From JBEKZQ01 sp049509675 (GTDB lineage: Bacteria; Planctomycetota; Planctomycetia; Pirellulales; Thermoguttaceae), in assembly GCA_049509675.1 (NCBI GenBank), contig JBEKZQ010000036.1, forward strand, positions 1-20,346: a stretch of DNA of 20,346 nucleotides, written 5' to 3'. The notes under the pieces are model-generated. The model ran no database searches and was not told the DNA's origin. It saw nothing but the letters and a program-made list of their open reading frames with translations. The translations under genes were made by a program, and so were the position numbers. This document shows, in pieces, positions 6,949 through 14,479 of the stretch (position 1 is its first letter; every line of letters begins with the position of its first letter).

Positions 6949-6986
6949 CCCTCACCCCCGGCCCCTCTCCCGCAAGGGGAGAGGGG
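6949..6986. repeat. C/G-rich hairpin repeat of the CCCCTCTCCC...GGGAGAGGGG type
   Basis: CCCTCACCCCCGG is followed by a perfect 10-bp stem (6962-6971 with 6977-6986) and a 5-base loop. Repeats of this type are widespread between bacterial genes. This copy sits between fragments 1 and 2 of the SPL-like pseudogene. A shortened relative lies in frame in the SUMF1-domain gene at 13892-13921. Confidence 0.78.
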
Positions 6987-7117
6987 AGTAATTGTTGGAC
7001 CCAGGAGAGGATCGTCCGGTCAGCGTGGTCGAGGTCCAGCAGGTTCTCCACGTCGGCACTCCTCGTCAGGATCACCATCCATGCACACGGATGCCGGGCG
7101 AAGTCCAGCAATGCCCT

Positions 7118-9229
7118 TCATCGCCGACGACTGCGAGCTTTTTGGGTTTGGAGAATGGTGCGGCCGTCGAGCTTGTCCAGAATTTCCATGAATCGCGGGC
7201 GGTTACGGTATTTTTCCCGGATCCCTGCCACCAATGCGGCCCACTCGTCCTGGCGGCCGAGGGATTTCATGACGGGTTGCATCTTCTTGAGATACGCGGC
7301 CGCCGATTCGTAGGCCGAGACGTGCGCGTGTGGCAAGGTTCCATCCAAACGCCGTCGATAGATTTCCAAGGCCCGTTCGGGATGCGATTTGGCGACCGCA
7401 GCGGCCACGCGATCGGCTGTTCCGCTGCCTGTCCAACCCCCTCCGCCAAAGGGTTCCTTCCGCTTGGCCATTTTGTCGTACCAACGAAGCACGTCGTCGG
7501 GCTGCTTGGCGGCGATGGCCATGTCGAGCAACACGTCGTAGCGCGGCCCGGGCGGCACCGTAGCCCTACCGCCCGTACGCAGCAGCGGGACGAGATAATC
7601 GGGAACCGGAAGCGGCCAGGCGGCATCGATGCGAAGCGTCTGTCCCGCCTTGGGCGACGCGATCCACTGAAAGGGCGAGGCGCCGGTCTCCAAGAAACGG
7701 AGTGCCGCGGCGCGCACCTGCTCGCCGCACTTGGCTTTCGCGGCGTTGGCCGCAAGCTCGTCGAAAGTTGTCTTTCCCGGCTGTTCAAAGAACCGCCAGG
7801 CGGCGTGGGCGGCGACAATGTCCCACTGTTTTCGGCCGCGCGACACCTCGCACAACCTGGCGGCCAGCGCGGAGGCGATGCCCGGCAACTTCTCGCGGGT
7901 CTTCTCGATGCCTTCCCTGGCCCAACGCTCGGCGTCATCGAAACACTTTTCGGCAATCAGGTGCCGGACCAGGCGATCGTAGCTGCCGGTCGCCCGCGCC
8001 TCGGATTCATAGACCGTCAGCAATTCGCCCCCGCGTCCGGCGTTTTCCAGTGCGGTCAGCAGCCAGTCGCTCAGTCGGTCTCGCTGGTAATTGCGATGCC
8101 AAGAGTCGTCGCCGCCGCTCGGCATTTTGTCGAGGCGCCGGGCGAGTTCATCCGCCGCGGCCGACCAGTCGGCCGGCTTCCACTTGGCGTCGAGAACCGC
8201 CGCCGCCGAATCGCCGATCACGTCGTAGTCGTCCTTCAGGCAGGCCTCGATGGCAAACAGTATCTTTTCAGGTCCCGGGAGCGTTGACTTCACGACGGCG
8301 TCGAACACCACGGGCAAGCACTCGGCCACGGCCATTGCCGTTTCCCCCTCGTCGTGCGATTGTTCGACCTGACTCATGGCCCGCTCGATGAACTCGCGGC
8401 CCAGTGCCACGACCGCATTGGAATGGCCGAGTTCCACCATCCGTTCCAGGCGATGCTTCAGGCCGCTGTAGTCGGGCGTATAGCCTTCGTCCTGCCAATG
8501 GTTCTGCCAGCCGATTTCCGACGTGCAGTCACGCAACTCCCGCCGCGCCTGGGCCACAAGCTTATCCACGTCGCCTTCACTCAAGGCGATTCGTTCTCGG
8601 TACTCTTCGCGCAGTTCCGGGTAGCGCCGGATGAGCGAGAGGACCTCGTCAGCCAACTCCTCGCCGCTCTTGCCACGAATAAGCCGCTCGATCTTGTCGT
8701 CCCACGCGGTGCGAGTCCGCGCGGGCGACCGGCGTTTTGGCGGCTGCGTCGGCGACTCCGCCTCCTGCTCGTCTTCCTGGTCATCGTCATCGTCCCAGTC
8801 GTCCAGGTCTTCCTCGAACTCCGCCTCGGCGCCGGAGAGTTTACGCCAGCGCGGATCGTCCGTGCCGGCCGTAGGAACCGTTGCTCCATCGGTCAACGCT
8901 TGAAGGTAAGCGGCAACGGTCGCCACGGCGTGCTTGCAGTCATAGCCCACCGGACACGTGCAATGGGACTGGATCTTATCCTGCCGCTTCTTGCCGGCAT
9001 TCAGCCATACGGAGACGACGTAGCGGTCGCCGCCCTGCACGGTGGCAAGCAAACGGTCGTCGGCAGAGATTGCCAGGTCTTTCACGCGCCCCTGGTTCTG
9101 GTAAGAGCGGCCCCGCGAAACGCTTCGGCTCCCCGCCCATTGATCCAAATCATCCCACGTCAGGACGGCCCAGCCGGCCGCTTTATTCAGTTTTTTTCCT
9201 TTACCCGGTTTCTCGTTGGTCCGTTTCAT
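7118..9229 (-). CDS. SWIM zinc-finger protein with acidic linker and helical-repeat C-terminus
   Basis: 703 residues. A basic N-terminus is followed by the SWIM zinc finger CTCPVGYDCKHAVA with ligands Cys90, Cys92, Cys98 and His100. SWIM domains bind DNA or proteins and often accompany Snf2-type helicases. Residues about 136-158 form a very acidic linker (EFEEDLDDWDDDDDQEDEQE) followed by a Pro/Arg-rich stretch. From about 170 to the end the sequence is alpha-helical with TPR-like regularities (CFDDAERWAREGI, ALEIYRRRLDG). ATG 9229 is preceded by GGGAG and a good promoter. The gene is divergent from the RecQ-family helicase across about 150 bases, so shared regulation and a joint role in DNA metabolism are plausible but unproven. 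The stop codon abuts the remnant of the SPL-like gene in the same frame. Confidence 0.87.
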   Translation of the reverse strand: MKRTNEKPGKGKKLNKAAGWAVLTWDDLDQWAGSRSVSRGRSYQNQGRVKDLAISADDRLLATVQGGDRYVVSVWLNAGKKRQDKIQSHCTCPVGYDCKHAVATVAAYLQALTDGATVPTAGTDDPRWRKLSGAEAEFEEDLDDWDDDDDQEDEQEAESPTQPPKRRSPARTRTAWDDKIERLIRGKSGEELADEVLSLIRRYPELREEYRERIALSEGDVDKLVAQARRELRDCTSEIGWQNHWQDEGYTPDYSGLKHRLERMVELGHSNAVVALGREFIERAMSQVEQSHDEGETAMAVAECLPVVFDAVVKSTLPGPEKILFAIEACLKDDYDVIGDSAAAVLDAKWKPADWSAAADELARRLDKMPSGGDDSWHRNYQRDRLSDWLLTALENAGRGGELLTVYESEARATGSYDRLVRHLIAEKCFDDAERWAREGIEKTREKLPGIASALAARLCEVSRGRKQWDIVAAHAAWRFFEQPGKTTFDELAANAAKAKCGEQVRAAALRFLETGASPFQWIASPKAGQTLRIDAAWPLPVPDYLVPLLRTGGRATVPPGPRYDVLLDMAIAAKQPDDVLRWYDKMAKRKEPFGGGGWTGSGTADRVAAAVAKSHPERALEIYRRRLDGTLPHAHVSAYESAAAYLKKMQPVMKSLGRQDEWAALVAGIREKYRNRPRFMEILDKLDGRTILQTQKARSRRR

Positions 9230-9272
9230 CGTGTCAGCTCCCGATGCCGAGACAGGCTTGTCACTTCCCCAA

Positions 9273-9303
9273 CCATGATAGCGGTTATCGTGGAACTATC
9301 CAA
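9273..9303 (-). promoter_or_regulatory. Promoter of the SWIM gene with overlapping inverted repeat
   Basis: Reading leftwards: TTGGAT (9303-9298), 17-base spacer, TATCAT (9280-9275). The -10 lies in an inverted repeat CCATGATA-GCGGT-TATCGTGG (9273-9293, 7 of 8 positions paired), a plausible operator between the divergent SWIM and RecQ genes. Confidence 0.5.
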
Positions 9304-9321
9304 GAGGAGGAGCAACGGCAG

Positions 9322-9350
9322 TTGACTTCCCGCAACGCGTCTGCTACCAC
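9322..9350 (+). promoter_or_regulatory. Candidate RecQ promoter
   Basis: TTGACT (9322-9327), 17-base spacer, TACCAC (9345-9350). The -35 is good, the -10 poor. It lies 28 bases before ATG 9379. Confidence 0.3.
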
Positions 9351-9378
9351 AAGAGAAAATCATGGATACCCCTCGCTT

Positions 9379-11331
9379 ATGCCAACCATACCAGCCACCC
9401 ATGCTGCGCCGATTCCGGAATCGGCGCGGCAGACGCTCCAACAGGTCTTTGGCTTCGATGCCTTCCGTAGCGGCCAGGAAGCGGCCGTCGGCCGGCTGCT
9501 GGAAGGACGATCGGTGCTGGCCATCTTTCCCACCGGCGGCGGCAAGAGCCTCTGTTACCAGTTGCCCGCCTTGCTGCTGGACGGACTGACGCTGGTCATT
9601 TCGCCGCTGATCGCGCTGATGAAAGACCAGTTGGATTTCCTGGTGTCGCGCGGCGTGCCTGCGGCCCGCTTGGATTCCAGCCTGACGCGCGAAGAGACCT
9701 TGCAGGTTCACGAGGCCCTGAACGGCGGCCGCCTGAAGCTGCTGTACGTCTCGCCCGAGCGGCTTGGCAACGAACGCTTCCTGCGGTCACTCGAGCGGCG
9801 GAAGATCGCGCTGTTGGCCGTCGACGAAGCCCATTGCATCAGCGAGTGGGGGCACAATTTCCGCCCCGACTACCTGAAGATCGCGCGGCTCGCCCGGCAA
9901 CTGGCGGTCGAGCGTGTTCTGGCGCTGACGGCCACCGCCACCCCCGACGTGGCCCGCGACATCGTCGCGGGGTTTGGCATCGCCGCGGGCGACGTGGTTC
10001 ATACCGGCTTCTACCGGTCGAACCTCAATCTGTACGTGACGCCGTGCGAAGCGGCGGCGCGGGACGATCTTTTGCTGTCGCGTCTGAAGCAACGCCCGGC
10101 GGGTCCCGCGGTGGTCTACGTCACGCTGCAGCGCACCGCCGAGGAAGTGGCCCAACGGCTCGCCGCCCGCGGCTTGAACGCCCGGGCCTATCATGCGGGC
10201 ATGGAGAGCGAGGACCGCAACGCGGTCCAGGACGCGTTCATGGCGTCGGATTGCATGATCGTCGTGGCCACGATCGCCTTTGGCATGGGCATCGACAAGG
10301 CGGACATCCGTTCGATCTATCACTACAATCTCCCCAAGGCGCTGGAGAACTATGTTCAGGAGATCGGGCGCGCCGGACGCGACGGCCGGCAGGCGATCTG
10401 CGAGCTGCTGGCCTGCGCCGACGACGTGGTGACGCTGGAGAACTTCTCCTACGGCGATACGCCCACGCCGGAGGCCGTCGCGGCCCTGGTGCGCGACGTG
10501 CTCGGCCGCGGGCAGGACTTCGACGTATCGGAATACGAGCTATCGGCGCGGCACGACGTCCGCCCGCTGGTCGTCAAAACTCTGTTGACCTACCTGGAAT
10601 TGGAGGATGTCCTTCAATCGACCAGTCCTTTTTACTCGGAGTACAAGTTTCAGCCGCAAAAGAGTTCGCAGGAGATTCTGGGGCAGTTCGACGGGCAGCG
10701 GGCCGCGTTCCTCCGCGACGTCTTTCGCCACGCGGTGAAAGGGCGCACGTGGTTCTCGCTCGATCTGGAAGCGGTGGGCCGCGCCATCGGCCAACCGCGC
10801 AATCGCATTGTCGCCGCCATCACCTACCTGGAAGAGAAGGGCGATCTGGTGGTCGAGGCGGCCGGCGTGCGCCAGGGATATCGGCTCAAACAGCAGCCCG
10901 CCAGCGTGCCGCAGTTGTGCGAGGAACTTAGCCGTCGCTTCCAGCAGCGCGAGGAGCACGACATTGCCCGCATCCGCCGCGTGCTGGCCTATGCCGAGAC
11001 CGAGGGCTGTTTGACTTGCCATCTGCTGGCCTATTTCGGCGAGAAGCGCGATGTCTGCGGACACTGCGGGGGTTGCGAGGGGCGGCCGCACGTACCGCTT
11101 CCCGCGGCGCGGCGCGCCGCGCCCGCCGACGGCTGGCAGAGGCAACTGCAAGAACTCTTGGCCCAGCGCAGCGCGGCGCTGGCTTCACCGCGGCAAGTTG
11201 CGCGGTTCCTGTGCGGGCTGGCATCGCCGGCGACGACGCGAGCCAAGCTTCGCACGCATGCGATGTACGGCCTGTTCCGAACGACCCCCTTCCACGATGT
11301 CTTGGCGCTAACGGCAAGCGAAATGGGCTAA
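9379..11331 (+). CDS. recQ: RecQ-family ATP-dependent 3'-5' DNA helicase
   Basis: 650 residues from ATG 9379. The same frame is open further upstream, but that part covers the divergent SWIM gene and is not protein-like. RecQ motif 0 (FGFDAFRSGQEAAV, 24-37) comes first, then Walker A PTGGGKS (51-57), DEAH (149-152), and the RecQ aromatic loop SEWGHNFRPDY (155-165). TATATP and the arginine-finger motif VI GRAGRDGR (330-337) follow. After a winged-helix-like region (about 430-510) comes the Cys cluster C544...C560-C563-C566 next to LLAYFGE, as in the RecQ zinc site. In E. coli RecQ the zinc site precedes the winged helix; here it follows. No HRDC domain is seen; the last 70 residues are unassigned. 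RecQ enzymes unwind recombination intermediates and stalled forks. The neighbour is a divergent SWIM gene. Confidence 0.93.
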   Translation: MPTIPATHAAPIPESARQTLQQVFGFDAFRSGQEAAVGRLLEGRSVLAIFPTGGGKSLCYQLPALLLDGLTLVISPLIALMKDQLDFLVSRGVPAARLDSSLTREETLQVHEALNGGRLKLLYVSPERLGNERFLRSLERRKIALLAVDEAHCISEWGHNFRPDYLKIARLARQLAVERVLALTATATPDVARDIVAGFGIAAGDVVHTGFYRSNLNLYVTPCEAAARDDLLLSRLKQRPAGPAVVYVTLQRTAEEVAQRLAARGLNARAYHAGMESEDRNAVQDAFMASDCMIVVATIAFGMGIDKADIRSIYHYNLPKALENYVQEIGRAGRDGRQAICELLACADDVVTLENFSYGDTPTPEAVAALVRDVLGRGQDFDVSEYELSARHDVRPLVVKTLLTYLELEDVLQSTSPFYSEYKFQPQKSSQEILGQFDGQRAAFLRDVFRHAVKGRTWFSLDLEAVGRAIGQPRNRIVAAITYLEEKGDLVVEAAGVRQGYRLKQQPASVPQLCEELSRRFQQREEHDIARIRRVLAYAETEGCLTCHLLAYFGEKRDVCGHCGGCEGRPHVPLPAARRAAPADGWQRQLQELLAQRSAALASPRQVARFLCGLASPATTRAKLRTHAMYGLFRTTPFHDVLALTASEMG

Positions 11332-11369
11332 GGATCGGCAAGACAATAACTGTCCGGTTCTCGAAAGTA

Positions 11370-11424
11370 GTCATCACGCTCCGCGTGATGCAGTTCCATC
11401 TCGCTCCAGCGAGATGAGTACGAT
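11370..11424 (+). repeat. Twin-hairpin repeat, copy 1
   Basis: Two adjacent hairpins: CATCACGC-TCC-GCGTGATG (11372-11390) and CATCTCGC-TCCA-GCGAGATG (11397-11416), followed by AGTACGATTG. The same pair in the opposite order and orientation occurs at 13087-13144. Both lie just outside the beta-helix gene. Confidence 0.85.
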
Positions 11425-11501
11425 TGTTGCAATACTTATTGATTCACCGATCCAAAGGGCGGGGACGGTCTTGGGGCTTGGCAAACGGAGGATAAAGTGA
11501 A

Positions 11502-12884
11502 ATGAGCGTCCAGCGAGTTTTGATCGGCACCGCGTGTGCCTTGGCCTTTCTGTGGTGTCCGCAGCATTCATGGGCCGCCCGCCGGCAGGTCAACGTCGGC
11601 AACGGCTCGGGATACCTGCGATACGACGATGCCCAGGCCGCGCTCAAGCTGCAACCCGGCGACACGCTGCACATCAATCCCGGCACGTACAGCGGCCTTT
11701 CGCTGGGGAACCTGTCGGGCACGGCCGCCAACCCCATAACCGTGGAATGCGATCCGAAGACCGTCTTCACCACCGTCGTCCCGCAGGTCAACAATTTTCC
11801 CAACGTCGCCCACGTGCGCTTCGAGAACTTCCGCTTCGAGACGTACAAGAGCACCTGCATGAAGATCACCGGCAACAGCCACGATCTGCTGTTCACGAAC
11901 TTCTTCATCAAGGATGCCTCGGGCTACAGTTTCCAGGTGTACGACCCGGCCAAAATCTTCGACGGCACGAAGGAAAGCACGTTCTACAACTTCAAGTGGG
12001 ACAGCGTGGTCGTCGACGGCAAGACGGACGGCGCCGCCATCTGCAACTCGAACTACCGCCTGTCGAACATGATCTCGGTGCTGCTGGATTTCGAGATCTA
12101 CAAATGCACGTTCCGGCACTTCGACAATGCGGTACAGGCGTTCCCGGTCATCGGGCTGGAGCGATGCTTCAACCTGGTGGTACACGAGTGTACGTTCAGC
12201 GACATCGGCATGGCCGAATCGCCGATCGGCCACAACGTCTGCATCTGCCTGGCCGGCTATGTGCGGGCGCATGGCAATCGCTTCACCCGGCAGTGGGGCA
12301 ACGACGTGCGCGTGTGGCCCATGAAGCTCAACGCCCTGGGCTACAACGGACCGGACGCCGTGAACCGCTTCTACAACAACATCAGTTGGGAGAAGCGGAA
12401 ATACCCGATGTACGAGCACAACCACGTCCCGCAGGCGGACATCGACAAGTGCTCCGGCTACCTGTCCCGGACGAGCTCCGAGATCTACTTCAACACTCTG
12501 TACCGGTCGCGGAAGGCGGCCGGCAGCAAAGACCCCTACTGTGGCACGTTGGTCGATGTCTACGGGCCTGATGTCACCATCAAGCATAACCTGGTCATCG
12601 AGCCGGAAGCCGACGCGCCGTTCGACTCCGGCCGCAACTACGTCTGTCACCTGGGCGCAGGCCCGCAATCCGGTCTGACCGTAGACAACAATCTCGTGTT
12701 CAGGACCTGGGCCGAGGCGGGGCTTGTGGACGCGAAGACCTTCCTGCCGTCCCAGGACAGTCCGGCCAGAGACGCAGCCACCGGACGAATTGGCTACATC
12801 ACCAGGGATCACTACAACCACGACCGGTACGTAGGCGCTGCTGCGGACGTGGGCGCCGTGGAGCGACAGAACACTGCGCAGTAG
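11502..12884 (+). CDS. Secreted right-handed beta-helix (pectate-lyase-like) protein
   Basis: 460 residues. The N-terminus is a signal peptide (RVLIGTACALAFLW, cleavage near SWA-A, residues 23-26). The mature protein starts with a typical beta-helix entry: GDTLHINPGTYSGLSLGNL, then GTAANPITVE. It continues with many short repeats of the type FxNFxF, CTFRHF, CTFSDI, HGNRFTR, FYNNIS and IKHNLVI (about 100-400), each a rung of a parallel beta-helix with Asn/Cys ladders. The ending DVGAVERQ is common in secreted planctomycete beta-helix proteins. This fold is used by polysaccharide lyases, epimerases and inverting hydrolases; no specific catalytic set is assigned here. ATG 11502 has a GGAGG site about ten bases upstream. 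The gene is framed by two inverted twin-hairpin repeats. Confidence 0.85.
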   Translation: MSVQRVLIGTACALAFLWCPQHSWAARRQVNVGNGSGYLRYDDAQAALKLQPGDTLHINPGTYSGLSLGNLSGTAANPITVECDPKTVFTTVVPQVNNFPNVAHVRFENFRFETYKSTCMKITGNSHDLLFTNFFIKDASGYSFQVYDPAKIFDGTKESTFYNFKWDSVVVDGKTDGAAICNSNYRLSNMISVLLDFEIYKCTFRHFDNAVQAFPVIGLERCFNLVVHECTFSDIGMAESPIGHNVCICLAGYVRAHGNRFTRQWGNDVRVWPMKLNALGYNGPDAVNRFYNNISWEKRKYPMYEHNHVPQADIDKCSGYLSRTSSEIYFNTLYRSRKAAGSKDPYCGTLVDVYGPDVTIKHNLVIEPEADAPFDSGRNYVCHLGAGPQSGLTVDNNLVFRTWAEAGLVDAKTFLPSQDSPARDAATGRIGYITRDHYNHDRYVGAAADVGAVERQNTAQ

Positions 12885-13086
12885 GCGGCATCTGGACGGC
12901 AAAGATCACCTCCTGCTCGTCGGGGCCGGGCAGATCGACGAAGAAGGTCGCGACCATTCGGGCATGATGGGGCCGGCCGAAGCCGGTGTCCTGCGGTCCC
13001 AATCAGGAGGCCTGCAAAGTCCGCGAAGTCTTGCGCGCGAGCATCGCGTCGTGCCCGGCCACCGAACTGCTCAGGATCGGCGAATC
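12885..13086. other. Gene-free stretch with possible coding remnants
   Basis: Between the beta-helix stop and the second twin-hairpin repeat no intact gene is seen. Two short frames have protein-like composition: leftward 12985 to 12892 (RMVATFFVDLPGPDEQEVIF) and rightward about 12989-13090 (ACKVREVLRASIASCPATEL). I do not recognise either. They may be leftovers of deleted genes or chance. Confidence 0.25.
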
Positions 13087-13144
13087 AATCGTACTCATCT
13101 CGCTCCGCGAGATGGAATCCATCACGCGGAGCGTGATGAGTACG
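13087..13144 (-). repeat. Twin-hairpin repeat, copy 2 (inverted)
   Basis: CATCTCGC-TCC-GCGAGATG (13096-13114) and CATCACGC-GGA-GCGTGATG (13120-13138) are followed by AGTACG and preceded by CAATCGTACT. On the other strand this reads as the same unit as 11370-11424, with a few substitutions in loops and linker. Confidence 0.85.
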
Positions 13145-13158
13145 TCGGCCCATGAAAA

Positions 13159-13178
13159 GGGGCCTTCCGTGCGGCCCC
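13159..13178 (+). terminator. Weak hairpin, possible terminator
   Basis: GGGGCC (13159-13164) pairs with GGCCCC (13173-13178) across an 8-base loop. No T-run follows. The rest of 13145-13294 shows no gene, apart from the GGAG ribosome site before 13295. Confidence 0.25.
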
Positions 13179-13294
13179 CCGCTTGCAGAGGGCGTGTCTC
13201 CGCTATAGACTAAGGGCGATCAAACGGAGGGCGTTTGTCTCATTTCCCACCAAGCGGAGCCAAGCCAACCCCACCTGTCTAAGGAGATCGAGCT

Positions 13295-14329
13295 ATGGCA
13301 AATGTGCCGCCGGGCCCGGGCGTCCGCGCCACGGGAATATTGCTCTTGCGCGGCTTTGCCGCCGCCGCCCGCCCCCTCGACCGACTCTTCCGCCGCCTTG
13401 TCGGCGATAACGACCTTCTCCGCTACTTCCTTTGGGCTGCTCTTCCGTTGCTGCTTCTCGCGGCGGTCTGGCTTGGGACCAGCAGCAATTGGCAGACATC
13501 GTCCGCGCCGGCGGCCACCGAGAAGTCTCCCGGCGCGCCTTTCGTCGTCACCGTCACGCGGCCAATCCCTGCCCCTGCCCCCGTCACATCGCCGGGCAAG
13601 GAAATCGTCATCGACCTGGGCGGCGGCGTGAAGCTGGAGATGGCACTGATTCCGGCGGGCGAGTTCCTGATGGGCTCGCCCGATTCGGACAACAACGCCG
13701 GAGGTGACGAGAAACCGCAGCACCGGCTGCGGATCACCCGGCCGTTTTACCTGGGCAAGCACCTGGTGACGCAGGAGCAGTGGCAGGCGGTGACGGGCAA
13801 CAACCCGAGCCACTTCAAGGGTCCGAAAAACCCTGTGGAGACGGTCAGTTGGGACGACTGCCAGCAGTTTCTGGAAAAGCTCAACGCGAAGGCGGGCCCT
13901 CTCCCGGCAGGGGAGGGGGAGTTTCGCTTACCCACGGAGGCACAGTGGGAATATGCCTGCCGGGCGGGCAGCACCACGCGCTATTGCTTCGGAGACGAGG
14001 AGTCGGGGCTGGGCGAGTATGCCTGGTATGCCGCGAACTCGGGCGACAAAACGCACCCGGTTGGCGAGAAAAAGCCGAACGCCTGGGGGCTGTACGACAT
14101 GCACGGCAACGTATGGGAGTGGTGCCAGGATTGGTATGATAGCGGGTATTATGCGAAGTCGCCGACGGACGATCCGACGGGTGCTGCCAATGGCTCGGAC
14201 CGCGTGGATCGCGGCGGCGGCTGGAGCCTCGTCGCCAGGCTCTGCCGCTCGGCGCACCGCTACTTCAACGGGCCCGGGGGCCGCGGCATCAACCTGGGCC
14301 TGCGTGTCTCCCGAGTGGCGGGGGAGTAG
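13295..14329 (+). CDS. Membrane-anchored SUMF1/FGE-fold domain protein, probably not a true formylglycine-generating enzyme
   Basis: 344 residues. The N-terminal 41 residues are followed by one membrane segment (LLRYFLWAALPLLLLAAVWL, 41-60), a Pro/Ala/Thr-rich linker (62-100), and a SUMF1 domain (about 112-342) with MALIPAGEFLMGS, ITRPFYLGKHLVTQEQW, FRLPTEAQWEYACRAG, GLYDMHGNVWEWCQDWY and GLRVSRV. The domain probably faces the periplasm. In FGE two catalytic cysteines sit five residues apart, just before the final arginines. The matching stretch here is GGGWSLVARLCRSAHR, with one Cys at the position where non-FGE members (GGSWxxxxxxCRSAxR) have it. Copper-site chemistry is therefore unlikely, and a binding or other role is more plausible. 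Residues 200-209 (AGPLPAGEGE) come from an in-frame hairpin repeat. ATG 13295 follows AAGGAG. Confidence 0.88.
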   Translation: MANVPPGPGVRATGILLLRGFAAAARPLDRLFRRLVGDNDLLRYFLWAALPLLLLAAVWLGTSSNWQTSSAPAATEKSPGAPFVVTVTRPIPAPAPVTSPGKEIVIDLGGGVKLEMALIPAGEFLMGSPDSDNNAGGDEKPQHRLRITRPFYLGKHLVTQEQWQAVTGNNPSHFKGPKNPVETVSWDDCQQFLEKLNAKAGPLPAGEGEFRLPTEAQWEYACRAGSTTRYCFGDEESGLGEYAWYAANSGDKTHPVGEKKPNAWGLYDMHGNVWEWCQDWYDSGYYAKSPTDDPTGAANGSDRVDRGGGWSLVARLCRSAHRYFNGPGGRGINLGLRVSRVAGE

Positions 14330-14479
14330 TTCAGGTGAGCGAGCGGAGCCGGTGCGCGGCCCGCGCCGCAGTCCCGAAGCGCAGCCGGGACAAGCCGGGC
14401 AAGCACAGGCGGAGCGAGCGAGCTATGAGTCAAGGTTCTCTTGGGTGCAGGGAGTAGCGCTGCAAGCGCCGTGGAATCC
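14330..14479. other. Gene-free G+C-rich spacer
   Basis: There is no supported gene here. It contains GAGCGAGCGGAGC near 14338 and a similar GGCGGAGCGAGCGAGC near 14411, plus GTCCCG...CGGGAC (14371-14391). It leads into the palindrome array. Confidence 0.5.

Larger units (their letters stand above)
6586..7117 (-). pseudogene. Broken spore-photoproduct-lyase-like (SPL) radical SAM gene
   Basis: Three fragments read leftwards. Fragment 1 (7117 to about 6990) gives LLDFARHPCAWMVILTRSA and then NLLDLDHADRTILSWVQQ, the pattern of the SPL family (FxxLTKSxxV..LL.LxHxxRTILSW). Fragment 2 (about 6946 to 6888) gives SPDGRLRFSRSTREEVY. Fragment 3 (6721 to 6586) gives RYLVECIRRQRPDLEIGLCL and ends GRCNGML-stop, like the LCxE...RCNCxL C-terminus of that family. 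The N-terminal [4Fe-4S] part is missing, about 100 residues are missing between fragments 1 and 2 (the hairpin repeat at 6949-6986 sits there), and a mobile element splits fragments 2 and 3. Fragment 1 is in another frame from fragment 2. It starts directly after the SWIM gene stop. The motif patterns are visible; the family name is recalled and needs a profile search. Confidence 0.62.

Noticed and set aside
6992..8287. Plus-strand 431-codon frame opposite the SWIM gene
   Set aside because: Arg/Gly/Pro-rich antisense; the minus-strand SWIM gene has a zinc finger, promoter and ribosome site.
8881..9378. Upstream extension of the RecQ frame
   Set aside because: It overlaps the SWIM gene in antisense and does not look like protein; RecQ motif 0 begins just after ATG 9379.
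11568..12902. 444-codon minus-strand frame opposite the beta-helix gene
   Set aside because: Val/Arg/Asp-rich antisense; the plus strand has signal peptide, ribosome site and beta-helix rungs.
13295..14329. True formylglycine-generating enzyme
   Set aside because: The catalytic cysteine pair is absent from the GGGWSLVARLCRSAHR stretch, and no sulfatase gene is in the window.
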